10,002 nt of DNA from a bacterium (GTDB taxonomy: Bacteria > Patescibacteriota > Microgenomatia > Levybacterales > UBA12049): the NCBI GenBank assembly GCA_021852095.1, contig JAJZOC010000005.1, positions 1 through 10,002 on the forward strand, read 5' to 3'. The notes below the pieces were generated by a model. It was not told the DNA's origin. It saw only the letters and a program-made list of their open reading frames with translations, and ran no database searches. Every line of letters starts with the position of its first letter. Position 1 is the first letter of the stretch. The position numbers and the translations under genes were made by a program. Positions 7,347-10,002 of the stretch are shown piece after piece.

Positions 7347-7375
7347 ATTGTATCAAACGCTGTCGGATTTTTACA
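7347..7375 (-). promoter_or_regulatory. extended -10 promoter for the surface-protein/fusion operon
   Basis: Minus-strand TGATACAAT (7355-7347) fits the extended -10 pattern TGnTATAAT with one mismatch. A weak -35 (TGTAAA, 7375-7370) lies 17 bp upstream. The predicted start near 7340 leaves a leader of about 15 nt. It is divergent from the tRNA-Arg promoter, with only about 10 bp between the two -35 regions. Confidence 0.5.
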
Positions 7376-7385
7376 TACCTTTTGA

Positions 7386-7414
7386 TTGCAATGGATTATG
7401 TCCTTTGGTACAAT
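7386..7414 (+). promoter_or_regulatory. promoter for tRNA-Arg (and perhaps tRNA-Lys)
   Basis: TTGCAA (7386-7391), an exact 17-bp spacer and TACAAT (7409-7414) preceded by TGG, making an extended -10. The predicted start near 7421 is about 11 nt before the mature tRNA 5' end. It is the best-formed promoter in the window, as expected for a stable RNA. Confidence 0.6.
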
Positions 7415-7431
7415 TGATTAACTAAAGTTAA

Positions 7432-7504
7432 GCGCTCGTAGCTTAACGGATAGAGCACTTGTCTTCGGAACAAGGGGTTGGGAGTCCGATTCTCCCCGAG
7501 CGCG
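7432..7504 (+). tRNA. tRNA-Arg (anticodon UCG)
   Basis: A complete 73-nt cloverleaf. The acceptor GCGCTCG/CGAGCGC is fully paired. The D arm is GCTT-AACGGATA-GAGC with G18G19 and A20, and the anticodon stem is CTTGT/ACAAG with loop CTTCGGA. The anticodon TCG (7465-7467) reads CGA and other CGN codons. The variable loop is GGGTT. The T stem GGGAG/CTCCC closes loop TCCGATT (7485-7491). That loop has C where U55 (pseudouridine) is nearly invariant; U54, C56 and A58 are normal. The discriminator is G7504. CCA is not encoded (GCAA follows), so it must be added by nucleotidyltransferase. A20 and C35, the main arginine identity bases, are present. Confidence 0.95.
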
Positions 7505-7537
7505 CAACGTAAATCCGCCAGCTGGCGGACACGTTGC
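7504..7537. repeat. long palindromic hairpin directly after tRNA-Arg
   Basis: TCCGCCAGCTGGCGGA (7514-7529) is a perfect 16-bp palindrome. It is flanked by an outer perfect 7-bp stem, GCAACGT (7504-7510) with ACGTTGC (7531-7537). The outer arm begins on the tRNA discriminator base. The element is far richer in GC than its surroundings. No T-run follows on either strand, so it is not a classic rho-independent terminator. It looks like a dispersed palindromic (REP-like) element or an RNA processing structure. Confidence 0.75.
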
Positions 7538-7559
7538 AGGCAAAAGAGTAGTTTAAAGA

Positions 7560-7577
7560 GTAAGATAAAGTTCTTAC
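7560..7577. repeat. short inverted repeat in the tRNA spacer
   Basis: GTAAGA (7560-7565) and TCTTAC (7572-7577) pair perfectly around a 6-nt loop. It is the middle of three hairpins between the two tRNAs. The stem is short and AT-rich, so significance is uncertain. Confidence 0.4.
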
Positions 7578-7585
7578 GTGGTCTA

Positions 7586-7616
7586 CCGCGTAACGAATGA
7601 AATGAGTTTTACGCGG
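7586..7616. repeat. inverted repeat abutting the 5' end of tRNA-Lys
   Basis: CCGCGTAA (7586-7593) and TTACGCGG (7609-7616) form a perfect 8-bp stem with a 15-nt loop. The last two G of the right arm are the first two bases of tRNA-Lys. Folding of the precursor would therefore compete with the tRNA acceptor stem next to the RNase P site. The left arm is preceded by TGGTCTA, which has no partner on the right because the tRNA begins there. The right side may be a truncated copy of a longer palindrome. Confidence 0.6.
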
Positions 7617-7687
7617 GCCGCTAGCTCAATTGGCAGAGCACCTCCCTCTTAAGGAGGTGGTTGCAGGTTCGACTCCTGTGCGGCTCA
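7615..7687 (+). tRNA. tRNA-Lys (anticodon CUU)
   Basis: A complete 73-nt cloverleaf. The acceptor GGGCCGC/GCGGCTC is paired with one G-U at position 2-71. The D arm is GCTC-AATTGGCA-GAGC, and the anticodon stem is CCTCC/GGAGG with loop CTCTTAA. The anticodon CTT (7648-7650) reads AAG. The variable loop is TGGTT and the T arm GCAGG-TTCGACT-CCTGT is canonical. The discriminator is A7687; CCA is not encoded. No separate strong promoter is seen, so it may be co-transcribed with tRNA-Arg from 7386-7414. Confidence 0.96.
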
Positions 7688-7735
7688 CTTAACTATAGGA
7701 CATTGATTTTTCTGGTGATTTGTAATATACATTGT

Positions 7736-7764
7736 TTGTTATATCAAGAAAAACACTATACATT
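7736..7764 (+). promoter_or_regulatory. promoter for purC-purB
   Basis: TTGTTA (7736-7741), a 17-bp spacer and TACATT (7759-7764), each matching consensus at 4 of 6 positions. The leader would be about 34 nt. Near its start, ATCTTAAGA and TCTTAGAT can pair with a single bulged T. No purine riboswitch or PurR-type operator is recognisable, and the leader is too short for a purine aptamer. There is no Shine-Dalgarno before the ATG at 7805. Confidence 0.4.
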
Positions 7765-7804
7765 ATCTTAAGAGAACGATTTCTTAGATAGTAGAAACTT
7801 AAAT

Positions 7805-8836
7805 ATGGCAAATAGCGAACAAATAAGACCAGGTTTTATAGATGGTGCTCCTGCTGGAAATTTTGGAGGAGGACTATATGAAGTACTACTTCCTGAACTT
7901 GGTGAACGAAAAAAAGGAAAAGTTCGGGATGCTTATGTTGTCGGCGGTAAAAGGGTTATGATAACCACCGACAGGCAATCTGCCTTTAACGCAATGATAG
8001 GAACGATACCTGATAAGGGGAAAGTTCTTAACCTTATTTCTGCGTATTGGTTTGGGGAGACATCAGATATTGTTCCAAATCATGTAATTGCTGTTCCTCA
8101 TCCCAATGTTCTGGTTGCTCGTCAGGTACAAAGACTTGGTGTTGAAGTAGTATTAAGGGATTATATGGCCAAAAGCTCTTCGTCTACGTCAGTGTATAGA
8201 AACTATACTGAAGGCGGAAGAAGACAGATTTACGGAATAAGGTTTCCAGAAGGACTGAAAGCTAACGAAAGATTTCCAATGGGAACAATTATTACTCCGA
8301 CTACAAAAAGTGAAGATGACGAAGAACTGACGGATCAACAAGCAAGAAATATTGTTGACTCTGCAAGTAAAAATGGAACCTGGGAAGAAGTTAAGCGCAG
8401 CGCACAGGCCGTGTTTGCAAGAGGTCGTGAACAATATGGTCAAAAGGGGTTGATCCTTGCTGATACAAAATTAGAATTTGGTGTAGATGAAAATGGGGAT
8501 CTAGTTCTCATTGATGAAATTCTTACCCCTGACTCCTCTCGCTTCTGGCAAGCCTCGACGTATCAGGCATTATTTGAGGAAGGTAAAGATCCGGAAACAT
8601 TTGACAAGGAACTTCTGCGAAAATGGTTGGCAGATCGTGGATTTAAAGGTAGGGGTGAGGTTCCGGAATTAGACGATGCTATTAGGAATCAAATGAAGGA
8701 AGTATATATAAGCCTTTACGAGAGGGCCACAGGTGCGTTGTTGCCGAATACTCCTTCAACCGTTGAAGCAATTCGTACTTCTATTGCACCGTATCTTCAG
8801 ATAACAAATTCTACCCAAGAAAGGTCCCTAGGATGA
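7805..8836 (+). CDS. purC: SAICAR synthetase (phosphoribosylaminoimidazole-succinocarboxamide synthase)
   Basis: It catalyses ATP-dependent joining of CAIR and aspartate to give SAICAR in de novo purine synthesis, in the cytoplasm. Motifs in order: GKVRDAY (38-44), TTDRQSAFN (54-62, nucleotide/substrate pocket), KVLNLISAYWF (73-83), VEVVLRDYMAKS (113-124, signature 1 with Lys where Gly is common), ITPTTKSEDDEEL (163-175), GLILADTKLEFG (215-226, signature 2) and LIDEILTPDSSRFW (235-248). At 343 aa it is longer than the roughly 240-aa E. coli enzyme and closer to the long, yeast-like form. An extra 15-residue N-terminus and a short polar C-terminal tail (TNSTQERSLG) are present. The stop overlaps the purB start as ATGA, so translation is probably coupled. 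No Shine-Dalgarno is seen. Confidence 0.96.
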   Translation: MANSEQIRPGFIDGAPAGNFGGGLYEVLLPELGERKKGKVRDAYVVGGKRVMITTDRQSAFNAMIGTIPDKGKVLNLISAYWFGETSDIVPNHVIAVPHPNVLVARQVQRLGVEVVLRDYMAKSSSSTSVYRNYTEGGRRQIYGIRFPEGLKANERFPMGTIITPTTKSEDDEELTDQQARNIVDSASKNGTWEEVKRSAQAVFARGREQYGQKGLILADTKLEFGVDENGDLVLIDEILTPDSSRFWQASTYQALFEEGKDPETFDKELLRKWLADRGFKGRGEVPELDDAIRNQMKEVYISLYERATGALLPNTPSTVEAIRTSIAPYLQITNSTQERSLG

Positions 8837-10002
8837 ATCGATCTTCGGAATCTCAACCCATACCTCACGAAGCCGGAGTAAGCCGTGGAAGAAATTGGGA
8901 TTGGTTTGACTACCATTCAGTTTTTTCATATAGATATGGATCTCCCCAGATGCGGCGCGTATGGTCAGAAGGACATAAAGCAGAGCTTGAAGCTGATGTT
9001 TGGATAGCCGTTGCAAACGCACAACATACGGCTGGAGTTGTATCTTCAGTAGAATTACAAGATTTAAGAGATCACAAACAGGATTTTGTGGAAGGTATTG
9101 ATGAAACTTTAAGCAGGGAAATGGATCGCAATAATCCACGATACTGCGGACATGATGTAGTATCTGCGATTTCTGTATTCTCTGATAGTGCTCATGTTGG
9201 AGGAAGAATACTTCATAGACCTCTTACTTCGGAAGATCTGCTTTCAAATGTCGAGGTTTTGCAAATGGTTGAGGCAGTAAACTTAGTGGAAGCGAGAATG
9301 AAAAGGGTGCTGGGAAAATTTGCGTCTAAAATTGAGGAACATAAAGACTTACCCGCTCTTGGTCAAACACATATGCAAGCCGGCGAGCCGCTTACATTGG
9401 GTTTAAGACTTTCGGTATTAGCCAATGATTTTCTTATGGATTACCAAAAATTACAATTCACGAAAGACAGGATTTGGGGAAAAGGCATTAAAGGACCAGT
9501 CGGTACAATGGCAGAAGTCCACGAATTACTAAAAGGTACCAATATGGATGCTTTTGAACATGAACAGGCAGTCATGGACGAGCTTGGGCTTAAAGCATTT
9601 CCTGTTACTAATCAAACCTACCCTAGGAAATTAACTGCCGATGTTATAGGAGTACTCGCCGATATGGGAGTCTCTGCAAAAAAATTTGGGATGAACATGA
9701 GACTTTATCAATCGTCGCTTTTTGATGAGCTTGCAGAACCTCGTAATCCTCGCGATGTTGGGTCGTCTGCAATGCCCCATAAGAGAAATCCGCGCCACGC
9801 AGAGAATGTAATGGCGCTTGCAAGAGGAGTAAAATTCAGTCATGCCGAGGCGCTAGAAGTAGCGGAAGAAGTTCCCATGGAAAGAGGAATTGATGATTCG
9901 GCAGGAAAACGATCTTTTTTACCCGAATCATTCTTAGCGATAGACGAAGTTTTAAAAAGGGTTGAAAATATTCTTGATGGACTCGTGGTTCATGAAAAAT
10001 CT
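8833..10002 (+). CDS. purB: adenylosuccinate lyase, 3' end missing
   Basis: It removes fumarate from SAICAR to give AICAR, and from adenylosuccinate to give AMP, acting just after PurC. The 390 visible codons run open to the right edge; the family is about 430-480 aa, so only the C-terminal helical part is missing. Motifs: FSYRYGSPQMRRVWSE (31-46), GHDVVSAI (106-113, HDV conserved), RPLTSEDL (129-136), ALGQTHMQAGEPLTLG (175-190, general-acid/base His at 180), KGPVGTMAE (220-228), and the fumarate lyase signature GSSAMPHKRNP (310-320) with the flexible-loop serines S311/S312. ERGIDDSAGKR (350-360) replaces the usual ERDxSxS stretch. The start ATG lies within the purC stop (ATGA), which fixes the start. 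All key residues are present, so it should be active. Confidence 0.95.
   Translation, partial: MNRSSESQPIPHEAGVSRGRNWDWFDYHSVFSYRYGSPQMRRVWSEGHKAELEADVWIAVANAQHTAGVVSSVELQDLRDHKQDFVEGIDETLSREMDRNNPRYCGHDVVSAISVFSDSAHVGGRILHRPLTSEDLLSNVEVLQMVEAVNLVEARMKRVLGKFASKIEEHKDLPALGQTHMQAGEPLTLGLRLSVLANDFLMDYQKLQFTKDRIWGKGIKGPVGTMAEVHELLKGTNMDAFEHEQAVMDELGLKAFPVTNQTYPRKLTADVIGVLADMGVSAKKFGMNMRLYQSSLFDELAEPRNPRDVGSSAMPHKRNPRHAENVMALARGVKFSHAEALEVAEEVPMERGIDDSAGKRSFLPESFLAIDEVLKRVENILDGLVVHEKS

Noticed and set aside
7504..7537. Rho-independent terminator
   Set aside because: The stem is strong but no T-run follows on either strand, so it is reported as a palindromic repeat instead.
7504..7616. CRISPR array or integrative-element attachment site next to the tRNAs
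   Set aside because: There are no evenly spaced direct repeats, no duplicated tRNA 3' end, and no integrase or cas gene in the window.
7765..7804. Purine riboswitch or regulatory RNA upstream of purC
   Set aside because: The predicted leader is only about 34 nt and has just a short bulged hairpin, too small for a known purine aptamer.
8189..9843. Minus-strand frames opposite purC and purB
   Set aside because: Shadows of strongly conserved enzymes with full motif sets.

Overview
The window is AT-rich, tightly packed bacterial DNA. Several signs point, by inference only, to a candidate-phylum (Patescibacteria/CPR, perhaps Microgenomates-like) genome. There are almost no Shine-Dalgarno sequences, the tRNAs lack an encoded CCA, and spacers are short and full of hairpins. 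One very long protein joins a flippase-like region, a DUF2079 region and a hydrolase, and there is an ATP-cone/Mrr-like nuclease. UGA is used as an ordinary stop (dinB and purC end in TGA), so the standard bacterial code applies. No phage, transposon, CRISPR array or toxin-antitoxin pair is visible.

Layout. (1) 1-1029, minus: a folC-like Mur-ligase-family gene, cut at the left edge. (2) 1030-1135: divergent promoter spacer. (3) 1136-2362, plus: dinB, a Y-family DNA polymerase. (4) 2345-3163, minus: an ATP-cone plus Mrr-like nuclease gene that converges on dinB and overlaps it by 18 bp. (5) 3164-3368: spacer rich in inverted repeats. (6) 7325 down to 3369, minus: a two-gene unit. The first gene encodes a small membrane-anchored surface protein with a Thr/Pro tail. 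The second, 6 bp later, encodes a 1093-residue protein with a UPF0104/LPG-synthase-type membrane region, a DUF2079 region and an alpha/beta hydrolase. (7) 7326-7804: RNA-gene island with divergent extended -10 promoters, tRNA-Arg(UCG), a 110-bp spacer made largely of hairpins, and tRNA-Lys(CUU). (8) 7805-10002, plus: purC and purB, overlapping by ATGA; purB runs off the right edge.

How the genes work together. purC and purB encode consecutive de novo purine steps: CAIR plus Asp to SAICAR, then SAICAR to AICAR plus fumarate. PurB also serves AMP synthesis. The minus-strand pair is probably an envelope module: a membrane flippase/glycosyltransferase-like protein carrying its own hydrolase, made with a small anchored surface protein. 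dinB and the nuclease are both DNA-metabolism genes but are convergent, so they are not one transcript. The most unusual items are the triple fusion, the ATP-cone nuclease, the hairpin-filled tRNA spacer and a tRNA-Arg with C at the normally invariant U55. I do not see a complete novel defence or mobile system.
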